From contig SKRM01000043.1 of the NCBI GenBank assembly GCA_007118495.1, forward strand, positions 1 through 50,675: DNA of 50,675 bases, in the 5' to 3' direction. The stretch comes from Bacteroidales bacterium. Its GTDB lineage: Bacteria; Bacteroidota; Bacteroidia; Bacteroidales; UBA7960. The position numbers and the translations under genes are program-made. The notes below the pieces were generated by a model, which made no database searches, had not been told where the DNA came from, and saw nothing but the letters and a program-made list of their open reading frames with translations. The stretch's first letter is position 1. Every line of letters starts with the position of its first letter. Positions 16,415 to 25,056 of this stretch are shown in pieces.

Positions 16415-19141
16415 TTACAATGCTTCTACACGTACGGCAGAAATCTTGAATGGTGCAATTTTTGAGTAGGGGTCAAGTTCATCGCGGGTAAGCTTATTTA
16501 CAGGAGCTTCAGGATAATGGAATGGCATAAACAATTCTCCTTTCAAAACTTCTGAACTTCTCCTGACAACGGTGGCAATTTCTCCCCTTTTTGAGGTGAT
16601 TCTCACCATTTGTCCTTCTTTGAACCCGCACCGGTCAACATCATCGGGATGCATCAAAAGGTAGGCTTCATTGGCAAAGTCTGTAAGCGATTTGTTGCGC
16701 CTTGACATTGTTGACGAATGGTATTGGTAAAGTATCCGGCCTGTATTCAGAATAAAGGGATACTCTATGTCTGCTTTCTCACTTTGTTCGACATGATCAA
16801 CCGGGTGCAGTTTGCCCAGCCCATTGGGAGTGTTAAACTTTTCGGTGAAAAGGGTGGCTGTTCCGGGATGATCAGGGGTTGGGCAGGGCCACTGTATGCC
16901 CTGATGATCAAGGCGATCATAGCTTATTCCGCCAAAAATAGGGGCGGTTTTGGCTATTTCGTTCCAAATGTCGCTTTCATGCTTGTAGTTGCCAAGGGGC
17001 TTGCCCATTCGCCGTGCTATTTCAGCCACAATCTCCCAGTCTTGTCTTGCCTGTCCGGGCGGATCCACGGCTTTTCTTACACGCAGCACCCTTCTGTCAC
17101 TGTTGACATAGGTTCCTTCGCTTTCAGCAAAAGCAGTGGCGGGAAGTATGACATCAGCAAATGGGGTGGTTTCTGTATGGAATATATCCTGGACGACCAG
17201 AAATTCGAGTTTTTTGATTGATTCTTCAGTATGGTTCAGGTTCGGATCGGTAATCATGGGGTTCTCACCCATGATATACATCCCTTTAACCTGGCCATCA
17301 TAGGCTGCCTGCATGATCTCAACGGTTGACAGACCTTTTTCTCCATCAAGCTCTTCAAAAGGCACACCCCATATTTCAGCTACCTTACGGCGGTTGTTGG
17401 CATCTTCAACTGAAATATATCCCGGATAGGTAAATGGCGAGGCACCCACATCTGACACACCCTGCACATTGTTTTGGCCCCTTGGTGGATTCAGTCCTGC
17501 ACCAACGCGGCCAATCTGACCCGTTATGAGCATCATGTTGATCAATGCAAAGACATTGTGGGTGCCTGTTACCTGCTGGCTAAATCCCATGCCTGTGGCA
17601 ATCAGCGGACGTTTAGCCGTGGCATAAATCCTTGCTGCTTCGGTGAATAGTCTGGCCGGGACGCCTGTTATTTTCTCTGTATATTCAGGAGTGTATTTTT
17701 CGGTGAGTTCTTTCAAAGCCTCGAATGCCTCCATTCCGCCATCAACCCGTTTTTCAATAAACGAACGGTCAATGAGGTCATTGCTGATAATTTCCCGGAT
17801 CATACCATTGAGCAAGGCCACATCTGTTCCCAGCTTTGGCTGAAGCCAGATATAAGCGTCTTTGACCAGGGGTGTCCATTTCGGATCAATGATGACTATT
17901 TTTGCGCCCTTTCGCTGGACTGCATATTTTACAAAAGTTGCAGTTACCGGGTGGGTATCGATCATGTTATTGCCCGTCACCAGTATGTAGTCACTGTGCT
18001 CATAATCTTCAATGGAGTTGCTTCCAGCCCCGTCACCCAATGCCCTGAGCATGGCGGTTACCGTTGATGCGTGGCACAACCTGGTGCAATAGTCAACATT
18101 GTTGTTGCCAAAAACCAAACGTATAAACTTCATAAACAGGTAGTTGTCTTCATTGGTGGTTTTGGCTGAAGCATATCCCGCCAGGGCTTTTTTACCGTAC
18201 TTTTCTCTGATTTCGGTAAATTTTTGGGCTATCAGATCAAGCGCTTCATCCCAGCTTGCCTCTACAAACTTCCCGTTCTTTTTGATAAGCGGGGTTGTTA
18301 ATCGCTCGTGATGTTGTACATAATCGTAGCCAAACCGGCCTTTGACACATAGACGCCCGTAATTGGGGCTTACATCGTCGACACCATTGCTGCGTAAGAT
18401 TTTTCCATTTTGCACAAAAAGCTCCAACTGACACCCCACACCGCAATAGGGACAGGTTGTACGTACTTTTTTAATATCGCCATTCAGTTGTATTTCTTCC
18501 CTATGGGGTTTTTCAACAATGGCTCCGGTGGGACATAGCTGGATACACTCGCCGCACCCGTCGCATTCGCTTTCACCCCATTTGTCAAAGCCTCCAATGA
18601 TGTAAGAGTGGATGCCCCGGTTGGTAAAAGACAGTACGTTTTTACCCTGTACTTCATCACAGGCTTTAATGCACCTGAAGCACTTAATACATTTGGCGGC
18701 ATCGTAGCTTAATATTGGTGAAGTTTCATCTTTTGGGTAGGCCAGCTCTTTTACAATGGACGGGAAATAACGGTTCTCTTTTTTGTCAAGCCCATACCTG
18801 AAAATAAGCTCCCTGAATTCATCTGTATATGTTGCGTCATAGGTTTCGTCATGTTCTGACAACAAATAATCAAGCAGGTATTTTCTGGCTTCTTCCAGTT
18901 CTTCATCAAATGCGGTAACAATCATGCCCTCTTTTGCCGTCACTCCACATGAAGCGATAAGCCCATTCTGATCTTTTATCTTGACAATACATAAGCGACA
19001 GGCACCGGTGGGTGAAAACTTTTTATGGTAACACAGATTGGGGATGGCAATGTTATTGTTTTTTGCAACCTGCAAAAGGTTCTCTCCCTCTGTGGCTTTA
19101 ACTACCTTGTTGTCGATGGTAAGTTTTATGGTCTTTTGCAT
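16415..19141 (-). CDS. fdsA: NAD-dependent formate dehydrogenase, molybdopterin alpha subunit
   Basis: A 908-residue cytoplasmic Mo/W-bis-PGD enzyme that oxidises formate or reduces CO2. Domains in order: NuoG-like [2Fe-2S] (Cys37, 48, 51, 65); a region corresponding to the His-Cys [4Fe-4S] site, where His97 is kept but the cysteines are gone; two ferredoxin [4Fe-4S] motifs (Cys151-161 and Cys193-203); and the catalytic domain with its own [4Fe-4S] (Cys230, 233, 237, 265). The active site reads CTRLCH: Cys356 replaces selenocysteine and His357 follows, and GLNPPRGQNN supplies the family arginine. It forms an operon with the NuoF-like and NuoE-like genes upstream, in the FdsG-B-A order. FdhD and FdsD chaperones are not adjacent. 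Confidence 0.88.
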   Translation of the reverse strand: MQKTIKLTIDNKVVKATEGENLLQVAKNNNIAIPNLCYHKKFSPTGACRLCIVKIKDQNGLIASCGVTAKEGMIVTAFDEELEEARKYLLDYLLSEHDETYDATYTDEFRELIFRYGLDKKENRYFPSIVKELAYPKDETSPILSYDAAKCIKCFRCIKACDEVQGKNVLSFTNRGIHSYIIGGFDKWGESECDGCGECIQLCPTGAIVEKPHREEIQLNGDIKKVRTTCPYCGVGCQLELFVQNGKILRSNGVDDVSPNYGRLCVKGRFGYDYVQHHERLTTPLIKKNGKFVEASWDEALDLIAQKFTEIREKYGKKALAGYASAKTTNEDNYLFMKFIRLVFGNNNVDYCTRLCHASTVTAMLRALGDGAGSNSIEDYEHSDYILVTGNNMIDTHPVTATFVKYAVQRKGAKIVIIDPKWTPLVKDAYIWLQPKLGTDVALLNGMIREIISNDLIDRSFIEKRVDGGMEAFEALKELTEKYTPEYTEKITGVPARLFTEAARIYATAKRPLIATGMGFSQQVTGTHNVFALINMMLITGQIGRVGAGLNPPRGQNNVQGVSDVGASPFTYPGYISVEDANNRRKVAEIWGVPFEELDGEKGLSTVEIMQAAYDGQVKGMYIMGENPMITDPNLNHTEESIKKLEFLVVQDIFHTETTPFADVILPATAFAESEGTYVNSDRRVLRVRKAVDPPGQARQDWEIVAEIARRMGKPLGNYKHESDIWNEIAKTAPIFGGISYDRLDHQGIQWPCPTPDHPGTATLFTEKFNTPNGLGKLHPVDHVEQSEKADIEYPFILNTGRILYQYHSSTMSRRNKSLTDFANEAYLLMHPDDVDRCGFKEGQMVRITSKRGEIATVVRRSSEVLKGELFMPFHYPEAPVNKLTRDELDPYSKIAPFKISAVRVEAL

Positions 19142-19143
19142 AG

Positions 19144-20391
19144 TTAAATGGTTATAAGTTCTTGTTCAAAATAACGGCCAGCAGATTCAAGGGGTAAAAC
19201 AGGTGATTGTCCCAGGGGGCAAAGCGATGTGGCTGCCATAATCTCCGACTGTTTGACCATTCTGACCAGCAGGCTTTTTTTGTCAGGATGCCCGTTGCGT
19301 AATTTATCAGCTTCACTGACAAGTTGCGTGGTGCCCACCCGGCAGGGGACGCATTTGCCACATGATTCATGCCTGAAAAACCGCAGGCAGTTGTGCAGTA
19401 TATCATATACACTGTCACCTTCGGCCATAATAATTACGGCTCCTGATCCCAGGGTGGCGCCTTTTTCTTTGAGGTTGTCGTATGTCATGCGTTCGTCAAG
19501 CATGCTGGCACCTACAAATGTTCCCGCTGCGCCTCCAAGCAGTCCTGCCTTGAATGGCTTGCCATTTTTCATGCCTCCGGCCAGCTCGATGAGCTGCCTG
19601 AGTGTAACTCCCATATGCACCTCGAAGTATCCGGGTTTGTTAACCTGTCCGCTGATGGTGAATATTTTGGTTCCGGGTGAACGTTCGGTTCCCAGGCTTC
19701 GATACCACTCCTTGCCATTGGCAATGATAAGTGGTGCATTGGCCAACGTTTCCACATTATTGACCAGGGTTGGCATTCCGAAAACGCCTTTCTCTGCCGG
19801 GAAGGGGGGCTTGATACGGGGGTTGCCGCGCTTGCCCTCAAGAGATTCAAGCATGGTCAACTCTTCACCACACAGGTATGATCCTGCACCCAGTTTGATC
19901 TCTATATCAAAATCAAATCCTGAACCCAGGATATTCGTTCCAAGAAACCCTTTTTTATATGCGGCTTCAATGGCTTTTTGGGTTTTGCGGATTGATTCAT
20001 AGTACTCAGCCCTGATATAAATGTATCCCTTTGTTGCCTGGATAGCCCAGGCAGCAATGATGGTTCCCTCAAGGTAGAGGTGTGGGTCTTGCTCCATGAT
20101 CACCCTGTCTTTGAAGGTACCTGGTTCTCCCTCGTCAGCGTTTACAACCACATATCGCTGTGGGCATTTCAAGCACGATTCACTGGTGAACTTTTGTTTC
20201 ATCCCAGTTGAAAAACCGGCTCCTCCGCGGCCACGAAGTCCGGCTTCGAGTAACTCGTCAATAACTTCAACAGGTTTAAGGCCCAGTGCCTTTTCAAGCC
20301 CCTTATATCCACCGGCACTGATATAGTCATCGATGCTCTCAGGGTTGATCTTGCCTATGTTTTTTAAAATGATCCGGGTTTCCTTAATCAT
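19144..20391 (-). CDS. fdsB: Formate dehydrogenase beta subunit, NuoF-like NADH/FMN-binding
   Basis: A 415-residue flavoprotein that passes electrons between NAD(H) and the iron-sulfur chain. Visible are the glycine-rich NADH/FMN motif GRGGAGF (54-60), the second binding region GAGSYLCGEETML-like (GAGSYLCGEELTMLESLEG) and the C-terminal [4Fe-4S] motif SCGKCVPCR with a later Cys in SLCPLGQ. It has neither the N-terminal thioredoxin-like nor the C-terminal ferredoxin extension of HydB-type proteins. The ATG at 20391 overlaps the upstream stop by 8 bp; a longer frame from 20442 would give a low-complexity N-terminus. It ends 2 bp before fdsA. Confidence 0.88.
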   Translation of the reverse strand: MIKETRIILKNIGKINPESIDDYISAGGYKGLEKALGLKPVEVIDELLEAGLRGRGGAGFSTGMKQKFTSESCLKCPQRYVVVNADEGEPGTFKDRVIMEQDPHLYLEGTIIAAWAIQATKGYIYIRAEYYESIRKTQKAIEAAYKKGFLGTNILGSGFDFDIEIKLGAGSYLCGEELTMLESLEGKRGNPRIKPPFPAEKGVFGMPTLVNNVETLANAPLIIANGKEWYRSLGTERSPGTKIFTISGQVNKPGYFEVHMGVTLRQLIELAGGMKNGKPFKAGLLGGAAGTFVGASMLDERMTYDNLKEKGATLGSGAVIIMAEGDSVYDILHNCLRFFRHESCGKCVPCRVGTTQLVSEADKLRNGHPDKKSLLVRMVKQSEIMAATSLCPLGQSPVLPLESAGRYFEQELITI

Positions 20392-20845
20392 GGTTTTTTT
20401 GTTTGTATTCGTTGATGATGGTTTTGATGCGGTTGGCATCAAGATTGTTGTATACCTTGTCGTTGATCATCATTGAAGGCGCTTCCTGACATTGACCCAG
20501 GCACTCTGAAAGTTCAAGTGTGAATAAGCCGTCGGATGATGTTTCGCCGGTTTTGATCGCCAGGATTTGCTCAAGATGGGCTATCACAGTATTGACTTTC
20601 AATAGTTCGCATACCGGCGAGGCGCATATCCGGATGATGTAACGGCCTCTGGGTGTGGTGCTGAACATGGAATAATACCTGGCCACACCGAAGACAGAGC
20701 TTTTGGTGAGCTTCAGGTACCTGGCCGTTTCTTCCAGCGCTTGTTCCGTAAGGTAGTTCTGGGGGTGTTGGTCCTGGAGTGCATGCAGTATCTGCAGCAG
20801 GTTTTGTTGCTCCGGTTTAAAGGTTTTCAGGGTTTCTTGTATCAT
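20384..20845 (-). CDS. fdsG: Formate dehydrogenase gamma subunit, NuoE-like [2Fe-2S] protein
   Basis: A 153-residue thioredoxin-like ferredoxin. Four cysteines, Cys74 and Cys79 (CASPVC) and Cys115 and Cys119 (CLGQC), match the NuoE [2Fe-2S] site. It is first in a tightly packed three-gene operon with the NuoF-like and molybdopterin subunits, the composition of soluble NAD-linked formate dehydrogenases. A block of hairpin repeats begins 11 bp upstream of its ATG (20856-20954), so any mRNA leader would contain them. Confidence 0.88.
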   Translation of the reverse strand: MIQETLKTFKPEQQNLLQILHALQDQHPQNYLTEQALEETARYLKLTKSSVFGVARYYSMFSTTPRGRYIIRICASPVCELLKVNTVIAHLEQILAIKTGETSSDGLFTLELSECLGQCQEAPSMMINDKVYNNLDANRIKTIINEYKQKNHD

Positions 20846-20855
20846 TTTGTTTCTG

Positions 20856-20954
20856 GTTGGGCACGTCGTTTTGCTCCGTGCAGTTAGGCCCCCGGCTTCG
20901 CTGTTATGCCCTCGTTGCGCTCGGGCAGGTTTGCTCGGCGCGGAGCGCCTCGCG
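20856..20954 (+). repeat. Cluster of intergenic hairpin-repeat units (locus A)
   Basis: Four units in tandem, each beginning GTT. Unit 20856-20882 has arms GCACG/CGTGC. Unit 20883-20902 is short (20 bp), with GCC-CCC-GGC then TTCGCT. Unit 20903-20928 has arms GCCC/GGGC around TCGTTGCGCTC. Unit 20929-20954 has flank GTTTGCTC, core GGCGCGGAGCGCC (a perfect 5-bp stem with a 3-nt loop) and tail TCGCG. The same unit design recurs at 30353-30409, 33031-33053 and 49785-49961. The block is much more GC-rich than the AT-rich sequence after it. Confidence 0.8.
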
Positions 20955-21051
20955 GTTTAATTGTTTAGTTTTTGGGGTTCAAATTACGAAATATTATGCA
21001 TTGGAGTGCATGATTAGCTCATCAAAACATCTGATATACAGTAGTTTTTAT

Positions 21052-24000
21052 TTAGACTGATTTTGCTTTTCCTTCGTCGAGGTAGAGAATAATCTTTTTT
21101 ACCGAGGGATAACCCATAGCCTGGAGGATGCTTGCATAGGTATCCATTTGCTCCTGATGCTTAGTATATTGCCGCCCTGTTTTATAGTCAAGGATCAGAG
21201 TCTCTTTGTCAAGGAAAACAACGCGGTCGGGCCTGTAAAAATGACCGTTTTTGTCATACATGCCGGGTTCGGTTTTAAGTCTGGCACCGGGAGCAAAACA
21301 GGGGGCAATCGCATCTTGTGTTATGAGCTGCATGATTTTTTCTGTCCACTCCCTCAAGGTTAATGCATCTATTTCTCCCCTCTGATGCATTGTCTGTAAA
21401 ACCATCTCCACATCATCTGATGTATTGATGCTTTCCATGGCTCTGTGGAGAAGATTTCCTCTTTCAAGGGGGTCGTTACCTGAAATTACTGTGCTCCTCT
21501 CTGCCTGGTGTGACCTCATGCGTAAGGCCCTGCTCCACGACCCGGACAACAGGACTTTCAGCGGTGATTCACTGGCAGCTCCTGTCTGGGTGGGTTTGAA
21601 AGCATGGCTTGCCTGCCCGAATTCGTAAATGCTTTGCTCGTTATTCCACATGCCTTCACTTTCAAGAAAACTTTTCATCTGGCCGGGAATGTCATCGGTT
21701 GGGTATTTTTTTTCTTTTCGGGTCAGTATGAAAAGTTTTTCAGAGGGCCTGGTAAGGGCCACATAGGTTGCATTAAAATGATCAAGCATGGTTTTGCCTT
21801 CTTCTTCTGCCAGCTTTTCGGCAAAGGCTGAGGCTTCAAGGGTTTTCGCATATTTAATCCATGCGGCCGGAAGTTCTGGAATTCCGGCCAGATCGCCGCT
21901 GATCCAGAATCCGGATTTTGTGGGTTTCTTCTTTGCTTTGTAGGCAAAGGGAAAAATGACCACAGGAAACTGAAGTCCTTTTGATTTGTGCACTGTCATT
22001 ACCTGGACAGCGTCTATCCCTTCGGGTACAATGAGAGAAAACGTAGATTGCCTGGTTTCCCACCAGGCAAGAAACCCATCAAATGACTGTACATGTTTAA
22101 CAGTGTAATCGTATACAGCTTCCATGAAAAAAGCCACAAAAGGATTTGGAGGCGATTGTGCTGCGAAAAACCGTCGCAGAATGGTTTCACATGTGTCGTA
22201 TACATTGTGGTGATTGAAATCTTTGAAAGATAGTTCTATGCCATTATGATGCAATAGCTTTTCAACGCCTTTATGCCATGAGGTATTGGCCGATGGATCT
22301 TTTTTTCCGTATAAACCTGTGTAGAGGAGGCATTCGTGCAGGCTCTCCGGTTTACTGATCAGCTTGCTGTCTAAGAGGAACCCCACAATTTCAAGCGCTG
22401 CAACGGTATCCTGGGGGTTGGACAGTATACGGAGCATTGAAAGGAAAAAGTTTACTTCACCCGAATGACTCAGCAAAAGTGAATCTTTTGAAATGACCGG
22501 GATCTGGTTTTCCATCAGCATGACCGCCAGCTGGCTGCCTGCCTTGTTGGTGGGGCAAAGAATGGTGATATCCTGCAGGGGGTATCCCAGTTGCCTGCAT
22601 TCAGCAATAACTTCAAGCACCCGCACCGATATAACCTCGTTGAGATTGTTCTCTTCATCATCTTCTGCAAATTCAACCCTCACATAACCTCCGGGCTTGT
22701 CTTTTCTTGCTTGCTGATCTGGGTTTTCATATATCCTGCCCAAATTCTCACCCAGATATTGTCTGTTGTGAAGAAAAAAGCGGTTGTTAAAATGTACGAT
22801 CTCAGTGGTCGATCTCCAGTTGGTATCCAGAGGAATTTCCCGGTAATTGTTTTTGAGGGTGACCTCCCACTGCTCTTTTGCCACTGCCCCGATGTCGGGT
22901 GTCAGATAGGGAAGTTCTGCAAATTGGGTTACATCACCGTTGCGAAACCTGTAAATAGCTTGCTTTCCGTCGCCCACAACCAGACTCAGCTTGCCTTCAG
23001 CAAGTCCATTTTCTACCAGGGGCAATAAATTTTGCCACTGCAGTGCAGAGGTATCCTGAAACTCATCAATCATATAGTGCCTGTATCGCTCCCCAAGTCG
23101 CTCATATATGAAAGGGACGGGCTCTTCGGCAATGATGCGGGCGATTGACTTGTTGAAATCAGAAATATGCAGGATGTTTTGTTCGGCTTTTATCTCGCTG
23201 AGCATTTTTTCAACTTCGTTCAAAACAGCCAGCGGAAAAATATTGGGCCATACCTGTTGCATGTTGATGTATTGATCCAGGCCTTTACCCAGCGCATTTT
23301 GTATATTGGTGTAATGTTCAATTAATGCATCCCTGATTGACATAATAGATTGTTTTTCATCCTCTGTACATTTTCCTGAAGTCCAATTGTCTTCTTCGAT
23401 GGTTTTAATGACATGTGAATTTGGATGAATTTTTTCCATGATCCGTCCGTCAGCAAGATTTGAAAAATAACTGTAGATTCCCTTTTTTCCGTAATAGAAC
23501 GCAGTATCACTGATCTGTTGTGCGTTTATAAGGCTAAAGGCTGCTTTTGCTTCAGTCTGGATACGGCGTTCAATGCCTTTGATTTTGTTTCGGATATTTT
23601 TTGCTACGCTCCTGAATGTGTCCATATCTAAAGATGAGAGCAGCTCCACATAACCCACCCCATCCTCTTCGGTAAGGGTTTTAGCCATTTTGGCTATTTT
23701 TGTTTCAATGCGAATATCCAGTTCATCATCGGCCTGGCTGATCATATACTCAACCAGCAGGTCGGTAAGTTGTTGATTGTGTCCCACCTGCAATATGAGC
23801 CTGTCAATGGCCAGATTCAGCAAGGCCTCTGTATCCATTTCAACCTCAAAATTCATGGGAATCTTCAGGTCAAAAGCGAAAGTGCGCACCACCCTGTGAA
23901 TGAAACTATCGATGGTACTTACTGAAAAATTGGAGTAATTGTGCAGGATTTGCCTGAGAACTGTCCTGGCATTGTCAATGATTTCTTTTCTTGACGGCAG

Positions 24001-24288
24001 GTAGGTTGCAGTCTTGTGCCAGTCATTGAGTAGTGCTTCAAGCAATTGCTCAGCTTTGCCGGGTTTGGCTTGAATCTCCTGCAAAGATGCGATCTCGGCC
24101 AGTGATTCAATGATGCGGCTTTTCATCTCGGCTGCAGCGGCGTTGGTAAAGGTAATGGCCAGAATATGTCTGACGGCCTGAGGCTCTCTCAACACAATTT
24201 TAAGGTATTCTCTTACAAGGGTGTAGGTTTTACCGCTTCCGGCAGACGATTTATATACGTGGAAATATTTTTCTGCAGGAGGGATCAT
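21052..24288 (-). CDS. UvrD/RecB-family ATP-dependent helicase-nuclease (AddA/RecB-like)
   Basis: A 1078-residue superfamily 1 helicase joined to a nuclease, expected to process double-strand DNA ends before recombination. Walker A is AGSGKT (16-21). Other helicase motifs are MIDEFQDTS, VVGDGKQAIYRFRNGD, TNWRST, VMTVHKSKGLQFPVV and YVALTRPSEKLFIL. The C-terminal PD-(D/E)xK nuclease shows LILDYKTG. Length and architecture fit AddA or RecB beta subunits. The partner (AddB or RecC/RecD) is not adjacent: the next gene upstream is a divergent sigma factor and the next downstream is the formate dehydrogenase operon. Confidence 0.9.
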   Translation of the reverse strand: MIPPAEKYFHVYKSSAGSGKTYTLVREYLKIVLREPQAVRHILAITFTNAAAAEMKSRIIESLAEIASLQEIQAKPGKAEQLLEALLNDWHKTATYLPSRKEIIDNARTVLRQILHNYSNFSVSTIDSFIHRVVRTFAFDLKIPMNFEVEMDTEALLNLAIDRLILQVGHNQQLTDLLVEYMISQADDELDIRIETKIAKMAKTLTEEDGVGYVELLSSLDMDTFRSVAKNIRNKIKGIERRIQTEAKAAFSLINAQQISDTAFYYGKKGIYSYFSNLADGRIMEKIHPNSHVIKTIEEDNWTSGKCTEDEKQSIMSIRDALIEHYTNIQNALGKGLDQYINMQQVWPNIFPLAVLNEVEKMLSEIKAEQNILHISDFNKSIARIIAEEPVPFIYERLGERYRHYMIDEFQDTSALQWQNLLPLVENGLAEGKLSLVVGDGKQAIYRFRNGDVTQFAELPYLTPDIGAVAKEQWEVTLKNNYREIPLDTNWRSTTEIVHFNNRFFLHNRQYLGENLGRIYENPDQQARKDKPGGYVRVEFAEDDEENNLNEVISVRVLEVIAECRQLGYPLQDITILCPTNKAGSQLAVMLMENQIPVISKDSLLLSHSGEVNFFLSMLRILSNPQDTVAALEIVGFLLDSKLISKPESLHECLLYTGLYGKKDPSANTSWHKGVEKLLHHNGIELSFKDFNHHNVYDTCETILRRFFAAQSPPNPFVAFFMEAVYDYTVKHVQSFDGFLAWWETRQSTFSLIVPEGIDAVQVMTVHKSKGLQFPVVIFPFAYKAKKKPTKSGFWISGDLAGIPELPAAWIKYAKTLEASAFAEKLAEEEGKTMLDHFNATYVALTRPSEKLFILTRKEKKYPTDDIPGQMKSFLESEGMWNNEQSIYEFGQASHAFKPTQTGAASESPLKVLLSGSWSRALRMRSHQAERSTVISGNDPLERGNLLHRAMESINTSDDVEMVLQTMHQRGEIDALTLREWTEKIMQLITQDAIAPCFAPGARLKTEPGMYDKNGHFYRPDRVVFLDKETLILDYKTGRQYTKHQEQMDTYASILQAMGYPSVKKIILYLDEGKAKSV

Positions 24289-24456
24289 GGTCTGGCTGTA
24301 GATTTGCTTTGGTGGTTTTGTAAAAATAAGATTTTTTGCCAGTTTATGCAGTTATTTGCAGCATCTGAGGTATTTTGTGCGTATGGTAGTATAACTGGTG
24401 TCTGGTGTCTGTAAATAGTTATGACTGGCTTATTACCAATACATTCACTTGTTTGC

Positions 24457-24464
24457 TAACTTTG
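24457..24464 (+). promoter_or_regulatory. -7 element of the ECF sigma factor gene
   Basis: TAACTTTG matches TAnnTTTG and lies 22 bp before the likely TTG start at 24487. No good -33 element was seen at standard spacing. Confidence 0.45.
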
Positions 24465-24486
24465 AAAAAAGAAATAGTATAGTCGG

Positions 24487-25056
24487 TTGGACCACAAACA
24501 ATACAATGATTTACAGCTCATCAGGGGTTGCCGGAAAAATAAACGGCATTTCCAGGAACTGCTATACCGCAAGTTTTTTGCATTTGGTATGTCGGTTTGT
24601 TTGCGCTATACAACCAACCGCGAAGACGCCCTTGAAGTTTTGCATGATGGCTTTATAAAAGTGTATAATAACTTGCATGTATATGATGATGCAATGCCAT
24701 TTAAAAGCTGGTTCAGGAAAATTCTTGTGAATACCGCGCTTGATCAATACCGTCGTGACAGAAAATACAAACTGAATATTCAACTTGATTTGCCTGAAGA
24801 GAATGCCACTGAACCATATCAACAAGATCTGCCGGCATTGGGTGCTGATGAGATACTGGAATTATTCAGACAACTGCCTGATATGTTCAGGATGACCTAT
24901 AATTTGTACGAAGTAGAAGGATATAAACATGATGAAATTGCCGGGATGCTTGATATATCACCGGGAACATCCAGATCGAATCTGAGTCGGGCAAAAAAAA
25001 TGTTGCGCCAACTCTATATTGAATCTGAAAGAAAAGCTGGCAATGAAGCAATTTGA
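24487..25056 (+). CDS. ECF-type RNA polymerase sigma factor (sigma-70 family)
   Basis: A 189-residue extracytoplasmic-function sigma factor. Region 2 is seen in AFGMSVCLRYTTNREDALEVLHDGFIKVYNNL and FKSWFRKILVNTALDQYRR; region 4 is seen in LPDMFRMTYNLYEVEGYKHDEIAGMLDISPGTSRSNLSRAKKML. The start appears to be TTG at 24487: an in-frame stop lies at 24475-24477 and no ATG occurs before region 2. The 3' end overlaps the next gene by 14 bp, so the two are co-translated. The next protein has the N-terminal anchor expected of an anti-sigma-type partner. Confidence 0.9.
   Translation: MDHKQYNDLQLIRGCRKNKRHFQELLYRKFFAFGMSVCLRYTTNREDALEVLHDGFIKVYNNLHVYDDAMPFKSWFRKILVNTALDQYRRDRKYKLNIQLDLPEENATEPYQQDLPALGADEILELFRQLPDMFRMTYNLYEVEGYKHDEIAGMLDISPGTSRSNLSRAKKMLRQLYIESERKAGNEAI

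Noticed and set aside
16415-19141. Selenocysteine in the formate dehydrogenase active site
   Set aside because: The aligned codon encodes Cys356 (CTRLCH), and the frame runs without an internal TGA.
20856-20954. CRISPR array or tRNA gene in the GC-rich intergenic block
   Set aside because: Units are contiguous with no unique spacers, and no cas gene is near. No acceptor stem, T-loop GTTCGA or CCA-type end could be drawn.
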